Shown here piece by piece: positions 34,090-43,113 of a DNA stretch of 64,000 nucleotides (positions are counted from its first letter, which is position 1; every line of letters begins with the position of its first letter). Position numbers and translations under genes: made by a program. This DNA comes from an uncultured Bacteroidales bacterium. GTDB lineage: Bacteria > Bacteroidota > Bacteroidia > Bacteroidales > UBA932. The stretch is from contig CALVDP010000006.1 in NCBI GenBank assembly GCA_944326315.1, forward strand, positions 1 to 64,000, written 5' to 3'. The notes below the pieces were generated by a model, which worked only from the letters and a program-made list of their open reading frames with translations, made no database searches and was not told the origin of the DNA.

Positions 34090-35262
34090 ATGAATCCGAT
34101 GAAAAATCTTTGCTTCATACCTGCACTCGTCTTCCTGTTTCTCCTTACAGCTTCATGCCGGGAGGCCGGGAAGGCAGACGCATACGGCACTATATGCTAC
34201 AGTCCGACATACGCCACCGGCTTCGAAATCACCGGAATAAAAGACAGCTGCAGCCGCGTAATCCGTGTGAAATCATCATGGCAGGGAGACAGGTCTGTAT
34301 CTGAACTGTTCATTGCCAGGAACGGTGAAAGGCCTCCAGAAGGTTTCGCCGGGCAGGTACTTTACGGGGATGCAAGCAGGATAGCGGCCATGTCATCGTC
34401 ACATGTGGCCCTGCTTGGCATGACAGGCAAGGTCTCCACAGTCAAGGCAGTATCGGGCATCCGATTCATCTCCGACAAATATATCCGTGAAAACCGCGAA
34501 AATATTGCGGACATCGGGAGCGATGCCGACGCCGACTTCGAGAAGCTGCTCGCCGCAGATCCGGATATTGTGCTCCTGTACGGGATAAATTCGTCCAGCG
34601 CAATGGAAGGGAAGCTCAGAGATCTCGGCATACCGTTCGTTTATATAGGCGAATACCTTGAAGGATCCGCCCTGGGCAGGGCTGAATGGATGGTCGTCCT
34701 CGCGGAAATCACCGGATGCAGGCAGGACGGAGAGAAGGCATTCTGCGGATTGGTATCCAGGTACAACCGGCTCAAGGCCCTTGTACCCCAGGATGCAGAA
34801 AGACCGGTGACAATGCTCAACATCCCATACGGGGACACATGGTTCATGGCTTCCGGACAGTCTGTCATGGCAGGGCTGATAAGTGACGCAGGCGGCGAAT
34901 ACATATACAGAAAGGAAAATTCAGGGAAATCGGTCCCGATAGACATGGAAATGGCATTCATCCTCGTATCCAGGGCCGAATTCTGGCTTAATGCCGGCCG
35001 TCCGGAGGTTTTCAGGCATTTCCTGGATACTCACCAGGAATTCAGGAAGACGGAATGCGTATCAAAAGGTAACGTATACAGCTGCGACAAAAGGATGACT
35101 GACGGCGGAGGAAGCGATTTCTGGGAGACAGGAGTCGCAAGGCCGGACCTCATTCTGGAGGATCTGATAAGGATTTTCCACCCGGAAGCATTGTCTGACG
35201 ATGCCGCAGGGAATATTTCGTCTTCTTCCGACATGCATTTCTACTACAGGATAGACTTATGA
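34090..35262 (+). CDS. btuF: Cobalamin ABC transporter substrate-binding lipoprotein
   Basis: A 390-residue periplasmic binding protein of the BtuF/FepB (class III) type, with lipoprotein signal LVFLFLLTASC. Seen: AAMSSSHVALLGMTGKVSTVKAVSGI, the NRENIADIGSDADADFEKLLAADPDIVLLYG stretch characteristic of the first lobe, the linking helix, and TMLNIPYGDTWFMASGQSVMAGLISDAGGEY in the second lobe. It hands corrinoid from BtuB to the BtuCD permease. It overlaps the next gene by 4 bp (ATGA at 35259). An ATG at 34099 is an alternative start. Confidence 0.88.
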   Translation: MNPMKNLCFIPALVFLFLLTASCREAGKADAYGTICYSPTYATGFEITGIKDSCSRVIRVKSSWQGDRSVSELFIARNGERPPEGFAGQVLYGDASRIAAMSSSHVALLGMTGKVSTVKAVSGIRFISDKYIRENRENIADIGSDADADFEKLLAADPDIVLLYGINSSSAMEGKLRDLGIPFVYIGEYLEGSALGRAEWMVVLAEITGCRQDGEKAFCGLVSRYNRLKALVPQDAERPVTMLNIPYGDTWFMASGQSVMAGLISDAGGEYIYRKENSGKSVPIDMEMAFILVSRAEFWLNAGRPEVFRHFLDTHQEFRKTECVSKGNVYSCDKRMTDGGGSDFWETGVARPDLILEDLIRIFHPEALSDDAAGNISSSSDMHFYYRIDL

Positions 35263-36266
35263 GACAGGATTACAGAATATATTTTACTGCAGCATCCATC
35301 CTGCTTGTCCTGCTGTTTGTGGCGGATCTTCTGACCGGAAGCGCAGGTATCGGTCCCGGGGATGTGTGGCTGGCATTGACAGGGGGTGATACGGAAGAAG
35401 GTACCCGCATTATTGTCAACAACATAAGGCTCCCCAAGGCACTGACTGCCATGCTCGCGGGAATAGCCGTGTCTCTGGGAGGACTGCTCATGCAGACATT
35501 GTTCAGGAATCCGCTGGCCGGGCCTTTCGTCCTCGGGATAAGTTCCGGGGCATCGCTCGGGGCCGCCCTCTGTGTCCTTGGGATATCATCAGGGATCATA
35601 TCTTCCGCATTACCTCTGGCCGGAACAGCAGGTGTGGCTGGAGCGGCATGGGCCGGAGCCGCAGCCGTATTGGGCATTGTCATGGCGGCAAGCAGGAAAA
35701 TCGGGGACAATACTGTCATCCTCATACTCGGCATGATGCTCGGGGCCGGCATTGATGCCGTGATACAGATACTCCAGTATCTCAGCGACGAACAGGCCCT
35801 GAAGTCATACATCATCTGGACAATGGGGGCTCTCGGCAATGTATCCGGGACCAGGCTGTGGCTTCTTGCCTGGGCTGTCATGGCAGGGACTGCCGCCACT
35901 GCCGCACTATGCAAACCGCTGAACCTTCTGCTGTCCGGAGAGGATTATGCCGCATCTGCAGGCACGGATGTACGGCAGGTCCGGAACATCGTGTTCATTG
36001 CCACCACCCTGATGGCAGGGACAGTCACTGCATTCTGCGGACCTCTCGGCTTCATCGGCCTCGCGGTACCGCATCTTGCCAGACTTTTCACGGGCAATTC
36101 AGACCACCGTGTGCTGATACCTGCCACTGTCCTTGCCGGAGGCTCTGTCATGCTTGCATGCGACATTGCAGCCAAGGCAGCGGCAATTCCGGTGAACGCG
36201 GTGGCATCCCTGACAGGCATTCCCGTGGTCATCTGGGTCGTCATCAGAAGCCGCAGGCATCCATAA
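35259..36266 (+). CDS. btuC: Cobalamin ABC transporter permease
   Basis: A 335-residue FecCD/BtuC-family permease with about ten membrane segments. Seen: the signature LPKALTAMLAGIAVSLGGLL followed by MQTLFRNPLAGPFVLGISSGA, GMMLGAGIDAVIQILQYLS, and FCGPLGFIGLAVPHLARLFTG, the loop that contacts the ATPase. Moves corrinoid across the inner membrane with BtuD. Its start overlaps the btuF stop by four bases, so translation is probably coupled. Confidence 0.93.
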   Translation: MRQDYRIYFTAASILLVLLFVADLLTGSAGIGPGDVWLALTGGDTEEGTRIIVNNIRLPKALTAMLAGIAVSLGGLLMQTLFRNPLAGPFVLGISSGASLGAALCVLGISSGIISSALPLAGTAGVAGAAWAGAAAVLGIVMAASRKIGDNTVILILGMMLGAGIDAVIQILQYLSDEQALKSYIIWTMGALGNVSGTRLWLLAWAVMAGTAATAALCKPLNLLLSGEDYAASAGTDVRQVRNIVFIATTLMAGTVTAFCGPLGFIGLAVPHLARLFTGNSDHRVLIPATVLAGGSVMLACDIAAKAAAIPVNAVASLTGIPVVIWVVIRSRRHP

Positions 36267-36301
36267 GCCAACAGGCAAACAGTCAATCAGATATTCCGCT
36301 T

Positions 36302-37018
36302 ATGATACACATGGAAGGACTCACCATCGGGTATGGAGAAAAAATATTGCTCCGGAACATCTCGGCTGAAGCACGGGCAGGAGAACTTACAGTCCTGCTC
36401 GGACGCAACGGCAGCGGGAAAAGTTCTCTTATCCGCACGATAGAAGGACTGATGAAGCCGTCGTCGGGGAAAATAACAGTTGCCGGCAAGGACCTGTCCG
36501 GTCTCGGGCGCCGGGAAATTGCACGTACCGTATCATTTGTCAGCACGGAAAGGGTGCGTATCCCGGGACTGAAGTGCAGGGACCTTGTGGCCATGGGAAG
36601 AGCGCCATGGACAGGATGGACCGGGAAAACCGGCCCGGAGGATGAAAGAATCACAGCAGCCGCACTCCGCACGGCAGGAATGGAAGACTTCCAGGACAGG
36701 GCCATGGACAAACTGTCTGACGGCGAATGTCAGAAAGCGGTGATAGCAAGGGCGATAGCCCAGGATACCCCTGTCATGCTTCTGGACGAGCCCACTGCTT
36801 TCCTTGACGTGCCAGGGAAAGTCCATGTAGCATCGATGCTTGCAAGGCTCGCGCGCGAAGAAGGAAAATGCATCATCGTTTCCACGCATGATATCGGGAC
36901 AATCCTCGGCAAGGCAGACAAGGTATGGCTTCTTGACCCGCCGGACATTATAGTCGGCAGCATCTCCGACAGCGATATCATGAATGAAATCAGAAGGGTA
37001 TTCGCCATGGAAGAATAA
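36302..37018 (+). CDS. btuD: Cobalamin ABC transporter ATP-binding protein
   Basis: A 238-residue ATPase. Seen: Walker A GRNGSGKSS, signature LSDGECQKAVIARAIAQ (D in place of the usual G of LSGGE), Walker B VMLLDEPTAFLD and the switch histidine in IIVSTHDI. The start ATG at 36302 (MIHMEGLTIGYGE) gives the usual length; the frame is open further upstream but that is inside btuC. Last gene of the operon, ending six bases before the convergent tatC stop; no obvious terminator lies between. Confidence 0.92.
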   Translation: MIHMEGLTIGYGEKILLRNISAEARAGELTVLLGRNGSGKSSLIRTIEGLMKPSSGKITVAGKDLSGLGRREIARTVSFVSTERVRIPGLKCRDLVAMGRAPWTGWTGKTGPEDERITAAALRTAGMEDFQDRAMDKLSDGECQKAVIARAIAQDTPVMLLDEPTAFLDVPGKVHVASMLARLAREEGKCIIVSTHDIGTILGKADKVWLLDPPDIIVGSISDSDIMNEIRRVFAMEE

Positions 37019-37024
37019 GGCGGC

Positions 37025-37864
37025 TTATGCCCGTCCTGCCGAATTTGCCGGTCTGACAATCCTTACCGACAGTTCGTACAGGAGGAACAGCGGGATAAAC
37101 ACCAGCAGCAGCGAGAACGGGTCTCCTGAAGGCGTTATGACTGCAGAAAGGACCAGCAGCAGGACCACGGCATGACGGCGGTATTTCTGCAGGAATTCCC
37201 TGTGCAATATGCCCAGGCCGGAAAGCAGCCATGCAAGCAGCGGCAATTCGAAGACCACGCCCATCACGAACACCATTCCCAGGAAATTGTTCATATAGGA
37301 ATTAAGGGAAATCTGGTTGACAATGGTCTGGCTGACCTGATACTCTGCAAGGAATCTGAACGTGAACGGGAAAATCAGCGCATACCCTACGGCGCATCCG
37401 ATGAAAAACATGAACGTGCCGAAGAAGAAAGCGCGACCCACGGCCTTCTCTTCCGAGCGGTAGAGTGCGGGACGGATGAATTTCCATATTTCATAGACAA
37501 TATAAGGGAAGAGAAGCACCAGGGAAATCCAGAAAGAGGTGGTAATATGGGTCATGAACTGCGATGCGACATTGATATTGATGATGTCAGCATGGAAGCC
37601 GTCATCGGAGAAGTCCGGGAAGAACGGCACGGCCTTCCCCATCGCGGCAAACCACCTGTATACGAAGAAATCCGAGGACGTGGGACCAAGGATGAAATCG
37701 TCGAAGATATGCGGCATGGCCAGGAATGACAATACGACAAGTATGGCCAGGACCGACACAATCCTGACCAAAGCCCATCTCAGCACTTCGAGATGATCCC
37801 AGAAAGTCATTCCGGCATCATCTCCGCCCGGCATCATCTCCGGTCCGTCACCTGCCACGGCCAT
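37025..37864 (-). CDS. tatC: Sec-independent protein translocase TatC
   Basis: A 279-residue membrane protein with six hydrophobic segments, the receptor for twin-arginine signal peptides. Seen: MTFWDHLEVLRWALVRIVSV near the N-terminus (matching the conserved HLxELRxR region), the FWISLVLLFPYIVYEIWKFIRPALYRSEEK stretch, and the conserved FELPLLAWLLSGLGIL and AVVLLLVLSAVITPSGDPFS. It follows tatA by 39 bp in the same direction. No TatB was seen, as is usual for Bacteroidota. Confidence 0.94.
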   Translation of the reverse strand: MAVAGDGPEMMPGGDDAGMTFWDHLEVLRWALVRIVSVLAILVVLSFLAMPHIFDDFILGPTSSDFFVYRWFAAMGKAVPFFPDFSDDGFHADIININVASQFMTHITTSFWISLVLLFPYIVYEIWKFIRPALYRSEEKAVGRAFFFGTFMFFIGCAVGYALIFPFTFRFLAEYQVSQTIVNQISLNSYMNNFLGMVFVMGVVFELPLLAWLLSGLGILHREFLQKYRRHAVVLLLVLSAVITPSGDPFSLLLVFIPLFLLYELSVRIVRPANSAGRA

Positions 37865-37903
37865 CCTTCGAGGATTTTCCTGGAACCTTGCGGATGTGCG
37901 CCG

Positions 37904-38161
37904 TCACTGACGGGCAGACGTATCGCTCTTCGTCGATGAGGATTCGGATGTGTTCTGTACAGATGCGCCGCCGGACTTGGAGGAATCCACGTCAAGCTCC
38001 TTTTCCACCTCATTCATCCCGTCCTTAAAGCTCTTGACGCCCTTTCCAAGCCCTTTCATCAGCTCAGGTATCTTCCTCCCGCCGAAGAAAAGCAGTATCA
38101 CAAGGGCAATGACGAGTATTTCGCCGGCCCCGATATTTCCCAAAAAAAGAAGTTTCTCCAT
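37904..38161 (-). CDS. tatA: Twin-arginine translocase subunit TatA/E
   Basis: An 85-residue subunit: one membrane helix ([20 protein letters not shown]), the conserved [21 protein letters not shown] amphipathic helix, and a hydrophilic acidic and serine-rich tail. It multimerises to form the pore. The ATG at 38161 (MEKLLFLGN) is preferred because an in-frame codon at 38185 overlaps the TACCTTTG -7 box at 38183-38190 (minus). Confidence 0.9.
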   Translation of the reverse strand: MEKLLFLGNIGAGEILVIALVILLFFGGRKIPELMKGLGKGVKSFKDGMNEVEKELDVDSSKSGGASVQNTSESSSTKSDTSARQ

Positions 38162-38182
38162 ATACTGTTGCGAATTATCTTT

Positions 38183-38190
38183 CAAAGGTA
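38183..38190 (-). promoter_or_regulatory. Putative -7 box of tatA-tatC
   Basis: The minus strand reads TACCTTTG, an exact TAnnTTTG match, about 20 bp before the chosen tatA start. The gap 38191-38410 has a small direct repeat (ATTCACCGTA twice at 38231-38250) and no gene. Confidence 0.6.
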
Positions 38191-38410
38191 AGACAAATTT
38201 ATGAGAACTGAATCATGTGCCAGCCGCAATTCACCGTAATTCACCGTAATTTATCCGGACCGGGCCATTTCGGAAAGAAGCATGTAGTTGTCGGCAATGC
38301 CGCCCTGTCCATGTCTCCGTACGCGGATATGCACTCCGCCGGACTTGCGATCAACATTACATTTTAATTTCAAGACTGCCTGATCTTCGGATACATCTTC
38401 AGAAATCTAT

Positions 38411-38418
38411 TATCTTTG
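38411..38418 (+). promoter_or_regulatory. Putative -7 box of the ACT-domain/UPF0210 operon
   Basis: TATCTTTG matches TAnnTTTG and lies 39 bp before the ACT-domain gene start. Confidence 0.55.
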
Positions 38419-38456
38419 CGTCTCGGATGATTACTGTCAACTAATTTTACCGTAAA

Positions 38457-38729
38457 ATGAACAGGAGCATAATCACGGTGGTCGGCAAGGATACTGTCGG
38501 CATAATAGCCAGAGTGTGCACATATCTGGCGGACAAGAACATAAACATCCTGGACATCACCCAGACCATAGTCCAGGGCTATTTCAACATGATGATGATT
38601 GTGGACACAGGGAATATTTCCGAAGACTTCCACAAGCTTGCGACGGACCTGGAAAGCCTCGGCGAGTCCATAGGTGTCCAGATCAAATGCCAGAGAGAAG
38701 AAATATTCGAAAAGATGCACCGGATATGA
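38457..38729 (+). CDS. ACT domain-containing protein, UPF0237
   Basis: A 90-residue stand-alone ACT domain: [20 protein letters not shown] (strand, ligand-binding glycine loop, helix), then [23 protein letters not shown] and a C-terminal helix. Such domains bind amino acids or similar small ligands. The gene overlaps the downstream UPF0210 gene (ATGA), a pairing conserved in many bacteria, which suggests that it senses a ligand for the partner. Function is not established. Confidence 0.88.
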   Translation: MNRSIITVVGKDTVGIIARVCTYLADKNINILDITQTIVQGYFNMMMIVDTGNISEDFHKLATDLESLGESIGVQIKCQREEIFEKMHRI

Positions 38730-40090
38730 TCAATATAAACGAGGTCACCGAGACCAACCAGATGATCGAGAAGGAAAATCTCGATGTCAGGACCATTACC
38801 GTGGGGATAAACCTGCTTGACTGCGCATCGGACAGTGTCGGAGAGGTCTGCAGCAAGATCAAGTCCAAGATAGTCAATGTCGCGGGGAAACTGGCGGAGA
38901 CTGCCGGGAATATTTCCATGGAATACGGCATACCGATAGTCAACAAGAGAATCTCCATCACCCCGATATCACTTGTCGGAGCATCTGCATGCAGGAAGGC
39001 GGAAGACTATGTGAAGATAGCCAGGGCACTTGATGAAGCGGCTGCGGAAGTGGGCGTGAATTTCCTCGGAGGATATTCGGCGATAGTGTCCAAAGGCATG
39101 ACAGAGAGTGACAAACTGCTCATAGAATCCATCCCCGAAGCCCTCGCCTGCACTGAAAGGGTGTGCAGCTCCGTCAATGTCGGGAGCACCAAGACCGGGA
39201 TAAACATGGATGCCGTCAGGATGATGGGCCGTATCGTGAAGGAGACCGCGCTCGCCACCAGAGACAGGGACTCTCTCGGATGCGCCAAGCTGGTCGTGCT
39301 GTGCAATGCCCCTGACGACAACCCGTTCATGGCCGGTGCATTTCACGGTGTCACAGAGACAGATGCCATCATCAATGTCGGCGTAAGCGGACCAGGCGTA
39401 GTGAAATACGCACTGGAAAGCGTCCGCGGGGCCTCATTCGAGGTGCTGTGCGAGACCATCAAGAAGACAGCCTTCAAAATCACCCGTGTAGGCCAGCTCG
39501 TGGCTCAGGAGGCATCCCGAAGACTTGGCATACCTTTCGGCATCATAGACCTGTCCCTTGCCCCGACTCCTGCCATAGGAGACAGCGTGGCTGACATCCT
39601 ACATGAAATAGGGGTGGAGAAAGCCGGTGCCCCGGGCACTACAGCCGCACTCGCCCTTCTGAACGACCAGGTGAAAAAAGGCGGAATAATGGCATCTTCC
39701 TATGTCGGTGGACTCAGCGGGGCCTTCATCCCGGTAAGCGAAGACCAGGGTATGATAGAGGCGGCAGAATGCGGAGCCCTGACAATAGAGAAGCTGGAAG
39801 CCATGACTTGCGTATGCTCCGTAGGACTGGACATGATAGCCATCCCGGGAGACACGCCGGACTCCACCATCTCGGGAATAATAGCGGACGAAGCCGCCAT
39901 AGGCATGATAAACCAGAAGACCACTGCTGTGCGCATCATCCCTGTCATCGGCAAGACCGTGGGCGACAGCGTGGAATTCGGAGGGCTGCTCGGACACGCT
40001 CCGGTAATGCCTGTCAACAAATTCGGCTGCGAAGACTTCATAAGCAGGGAAGGCCGCATACCAGCCCCCGTACACAGCTTCAAGAACTGA
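38726..40090 (+). CDS. UPF0210 (PFL) family protein
   Basis: A 454-residue protein of the UPF0210/PFL family. Seen: [18 protein letters not shown] at the start, [82 protein letters not shown] and a glycine-rich end with [18 protein letters not shown]. The family has a pyruvate-formate-lyase-like fold without proven activity. The start at 38726 overlaps the previous gene's stop, so the two are translationally coupled. No glycyl-radical motif was seen. Confidence 0.9.
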   Translation: MININEVTETNQMIEKENLDVRTITVGINLLDCASDSVGEVCSKIKSKIVNVAGKLAETAGNISMEYGIPIVNKRISITPISLVGASACRKAEDYVKIARALDEAAAEVGVNFLGGYSAIVSKGMTESDKLLIESIPEALACTERVCSSVNVGSTKTGINMDAVRMMGRIVKETALATRDRDSLGCAKLVVLCNAPDDNPFMAGAFHGVTETDAIINVGVSGPGVVKYALESVRGASFEVLCETIKKTAFKITRVGQLVAQEASRRLGIPFGIIDLSLAPTPAIGDSVADILHEIGVEKAGAPGTTAALALLNDQVKKGGIMASSYVGGLSGAFIPVSEDQGMIEAAECGALTIEKLEAMTCVCSVGLDMIAIPGDTPDSTISGIIADEAAIGMINQKTTAVRIIPVIGKTVGDSVEFGGLLGHAPVMPVNKFGCEDFISREGRIPAPVHSFKN

Positions 40091-40183
40091 CACAGCTCCT
40101 GCAGGATATCATGGGGCTTCCCTTCCCATGGCTTTCCGCAGAAGCTGCACGCAAACCTTTCCCGGAACGGCGTTTGTCCGGAC

Positions 40184-42094
40184 CTATAGTGAAGACATGT
40201 TCAGAGGATTGTCGATATTCTTGCCCTCGGGAGTGTAGGCGAACTTCATCCTGTCTTCGTATGCCTTTTCCACCTTGCCGCGTACAATCTTCATTGTACT
40301 GTTCACCATATGGTTTTTCTCGGTGAACGGCTCCGGAAGCACGCATACGGCCGCAGGAAGCCATCTTTCAGGGAATGCCCCGTAGTTGCGTCCACCCTTC
40401 CTGTATGAATTGACCTCCTCCTGTATCTTGCCGAGCATACGTCTCCTGCCCTCATCAGACTCTGGGGACAGATCAGGCGCAGTCTCCTTAAGCCAGGACT
40501 TCAGTGCATCCTTGTTAGGCACAAGCAGGGCTATGGTATAAGGGTCCTGGCTGTTGTGCAGCACCACCTGGTCGATATACTTCGAGTTCTCCACCAGGGA
40601 CTCCTCTATCCCTTCCGGACTGTATTTCTCTCCGTCCGCACTGATAAGCAGTGACTTGAAACGGCCTACCACATAGAGGAAATCCTTGTCCCTCATATAT
40701 CCCATGTCACCTGTATGGAGCCAGCCGTCCACAATGGTCTCGGCTGTGGCTTTCGGATTCTTCCAATACCCGGCCATCACGTTCTCACCCTTGATGACTA
40801 TCTCGCCTTTCTGTCCGTAAGGCAGCTCCCTGCCATCCCCGTCACATATCTTTATCTCCATCGGCTTGACCACGCATCCGGAAGAACCGAGGATGTGCCT
40901 CGCAGGGGCGTTCGCCGAAATTATGGGTGTCGCCTCTGACAGTCCGTAGCCCTGATACATCGGGATACCTATCGCATAATAATATTTCTGAAGGTCAATG
41001 TCAAGAAGGGCGCCTCCGCCGACGAAGAATTTCATCTTTCCTCCGAGTCCCTGCCTTACACTCTTGAATATCAGCCTGTCGAACAGGGCAAGCAAAGGTT
41101 TCTTCCAGAGCTGGAGAAAGCCGCCCTTGTTGTATCCCTCCCTGTTGTAGGATATCGCGAGATTCAGGGCGAAGTTGTAGAGTCTCTCCACAGCCGGACC
41201 TTTGGCCTTGACGCCGGCCTCGATATTCTTCTTGAAATTCTTGGCAAGTGCCGGCACGCTCAACATCACCGTAGGCTGCAGCTCCTTGATACTCATAGGG
41301 ATATTCCTCAGAGCCTCCATCGGGGTCCTGCCTGCAGGAACGGTGCCGATTGAAGCGCCGTATGACATAAGGGTATAGAATCCGGCAACGTGCGCGAAGC
41401 AATGGTCCAGCGGCAGGATTATCAGCATCCTGTCCTCGGGAGTGACACCGATGACAGACCTCGCCTGCTCCACATTGGCGGTATAGTTCCTGTGTGTCAG
41501 CAATATACCCTTCGGATCTGCAGTCGTACCCGAAGTATAGCTTATGTTGGCATAATCGTCCGGACCTATCGACCTGTATCTCTGCTCGAACATGTCCCGG
41601 TGTTCCGCCAGGAAAGCGTCTCCCATCCTGCAGACTTCAGAGAAAGCTATCTCTTTATCCTGGTATTCAGGAAGATCGTCGAGCACTATCACCTTTTCCA
41701 CCAGCGGCAGGTCTTTCAGGATATTCCGTATCTTGGGCAGCTGTCCTGCGGATACCATGACGTATTTGGAATCGGAATGCCTTATCCTGAATATCAGGTC
41801 GCTGCTCTCTTCCAGCTTGATGGAAAGCGGTACGTTCACGGCTCCGGCATAGAGGATGCCAAGCTCTCCTGTCACCCAGTAATTCCTCCCCTCCGAAAGC
41901 AGCGAGACCTTTTCCCCTTTCTGCACGCCAAGCGCCATGAGACCTGCTCCGGCCCTGTAGGCTTCCTTCCTTGTCTGCTCGAATGTGGTCGGCACCCATT
42001 CCCTGCCATGCTTCTCCCAGAGGAAAGTGTTGCCTGCGTACTGCCTCGTGTATTTCTCCACAAACTGGATGATAGTAAGTCTTTCTGCTGCCAT
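40184..42094 (-). CDS. Long-chain acyl-CoA synthetase (AMP-forming)
   Basis: A 636-residue adenylate-forming enzyme that activates fatty acids with ATP and CoA. Seen: ATP-binding SYTSGTTADPKGILLTHRNY, MLIILPLDHCFAHVAGFYTLMSYG, the acyl-binding MYQGYGLSEATPIISAN, WLHTGDMGYM and the hinge VVGRFKSLLISADGEKYSPE, with lysine near the C-terminus in STMKIVRGKVEK. ATG at 42094 (MAAERLTIIQF) is chosen; the upstream frame is non-conserved. Single gene, no clear operon. Confidence 0.92.
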   Translation of the reverse strand: MAAERLTIIQFVEKYTRQYAGNTFLWEKHGREWVPTTFEQTRKEAYRAGAGLMALGVQKGEKVSLLSEGRNYWVTGELGILYAGAVNVPLSIKLEESSDLIFRIRHSDSKYVMVSAGQLPKIRNILKDLPLVEKVIVLDDLPEYQDKEIAFSEVCRMGDAFLAEHRDMFEQRYRSIGPDDYANISYTSGTTADPKGILLTHRNYTANVEQARSVIGVTPEDRMLIILPLDHCFAHVAGFYTLMSYGASIGTVPAGRTPMEALRNIPMSIKELQPTVMLSVPALAKNFKKNIEAGVKAKGPAVERLYNFALNLAISYNREGYNKGGFLQLWKKPLLALFDRLIFKSVRQGLGGKMKFFVGGGALLDIDLQKYYYAIGIPMYQGYGLSEATPIISANAPARHILGSSGCVVKPMEIKICDGDGRELPYGQKGEIVIKGENVMAGYWKNPKATAETIVDGWLHTGDMGYMRDKDFLYVVGRFKSLLISADGEKYSPEGIEESLVENSKYIDQVVLHNSQDPYTIALLVPNKDALKSWLKETAPDLSPESDEGRRRMLGKIQEEVNSYRKGGRNYGAFPERWLPAAVCVLPEPFTEKNHMVNSTMKIVRGKVEKAYEDRMKFAYTPEGKNIDNPLNMSSL

Positions 42095-42236
42095 ATGTAA
42101 ACTTGTTTTAAGGAAGCATGCCGGTACCGTAACGCACGGCCGCCGGACAGCTTCATGCATTAATCCTGCTAAATGTAGTCATTATTTCCGATAAAGCAAT
42201 ACAGAGACCCGGTCCTGCAGTTTGCGGCGGAGCCGG

Positions 42237-42860
42237 CTATTCCACATCCTTGAACAGGCCGAAAAGCTCTGCGTCGATCCTGTCGGTGACTTTCTGGAAA
42301 TCTTCAGGACGGTTCTCGAACTTGATCTCATCCACGTCAAGGACAAGAAGCTTGTGGCCGTAGCCTGCTATCCATTTCTCGTACCTGTCATTCAGCCCGG
42401 TAATATAGTCTATGCGGATGCTCTTCTCATACTCGCGCCCGCGCTTCTGTATCTGGCTCACAAGATTGGGAATGCTGGACCGCAGGTATATCAGCAGGTC
42501 CGGCGGATTCACCAGCGACATCATCAGGTCGAAAAGGTCGGAATAGTTCTCGAAGTCGCGGGTGCTCATCAGCCCCATTGCGTGAAGATTCGGGGCGAAA
42601 ATCCTGGCGTCCTCGTAGATTGTCCTGTCCTGTATGATCACCTCGTCGCATTTTGAGATCTCGACGACATCCTTGAACCTCTTGTTGAGGAAATATATCT
42701 GCAGATTGAAAGACCATCTTTCCATATCTTCATAGAAATCAGCAAGATACGGATTATAATCCACAGATTCGAATCTTGGTGTCCACCCGTAATGGGAGGC
42801 GAGCATCTTGGTCAGGGTTGTCTTCCCGCTGCCGATATTGCCTGCTATAGCTATGTGCAT
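42237..42860 (-). CDS. Deoxynucleoside kinase (dNK/dCK-dGK family)
   Basis: A 207-residue kinase that phosphorylates a deoxynucleoside for salvage. Seen: P-loop AIAGNIGSGKTTLT at the N-terminus, the catalytic-site FESVDYNPYLADFYED, substrate and lid motif IIQDRTIYEDARIFA, and PPDLLIYLRSSIPNLVSQIQKRGREYE (LID). The ATG at 42860 (MHIAIAGNIG) is right for the family, and a -7 box TAAATTTG (42911-42918, minus) lies about 50 bp upstream. Adenosine versus cytidine/guanosine preference is not readable. Confidence 0.9.
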   Translation of the reverse strand: MHIAIAGNIGSGKTTLTKMLASHYGWTPRFESVDYNPYLADFYEDMERWSFNLQIYFLNKRFKDVVEISKCDEVIIQDRTIYEDARIFAPNLHAMGLMSTRDFENYSDLFDLMMSLVNPPDLLIYLRSSIPNLVSQIQKRGREYEKSIRIDYITGLNDRYEKWIAGYGHKLLVLDVDEIKFENRPEDFQKVTDRIDAELFGLFKDVE

Positions 42861-42910
42861 AACAATTGTGAAATTTAAGATACCTGTTCCCGGACCGCCG
42901 GGACCGAAGG

Positions 42911-42918
42911 CAAATTTA
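42911..42918 (-). promoter_or_regulatory. Putative -7 box of the deoxynucleoside kinase gene
   Basis: The minus strand reads TAAATTTG (TAnnTTTG) at a suitable distance from the gene start at 42860. Confidence 0.5.
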
Positions 42919-43002
42919 AGGCTGTTTTCCTTTTTATCAAATTTTACATGACAATATTCGCAAATGCCTGTCCCCTGCACATTATGAAGCCTGCTTCACT
43001 CT

Positions 43003-43067
43003 TTCCGCGAAAAACTGACCTGCGGCGTGCCGGATGAAACGATATTTCTTATCTTTGCAGAACCGGG
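43003..43067 (+). pseudogene. Rpn nuclease gene fragment now forming a promoter
   Basis: The plus strand encodes [20 protein letters not shown], matching FREKLSMDVPDDTIFFIFAE of the intact Rpn gene at 696-760; about four fifths of the 65 bases are identical. No start, and no similarity on either side. The fragment includes TATCTTTG (43050-43057), which fits the -7 box of the hydrolase gene starting at 43114. Confidence 0.7.
43050..43057 (+). promoter_or_regulatory. Putative -7 box of the metallo-hydrolase gene
   Basis: TATCTTTG, an exact TAnnTTTG match, 56 bp before the hydrolase ATG and inside the Rpn-derived fragment. Confidence 0.5.
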
Positions 43068-43113
43068 CCCTGCCGTCAGGATGCAAGGGCAGACAAAAGA
43101 AAAAGAATAAAAT

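Noticed and set aside
38231..38250. Direct repeat ATTCACCGTA twice
   Set aside because: Only two 10-bp units with no array-like continuation; not a CRISPR or an iteron set.
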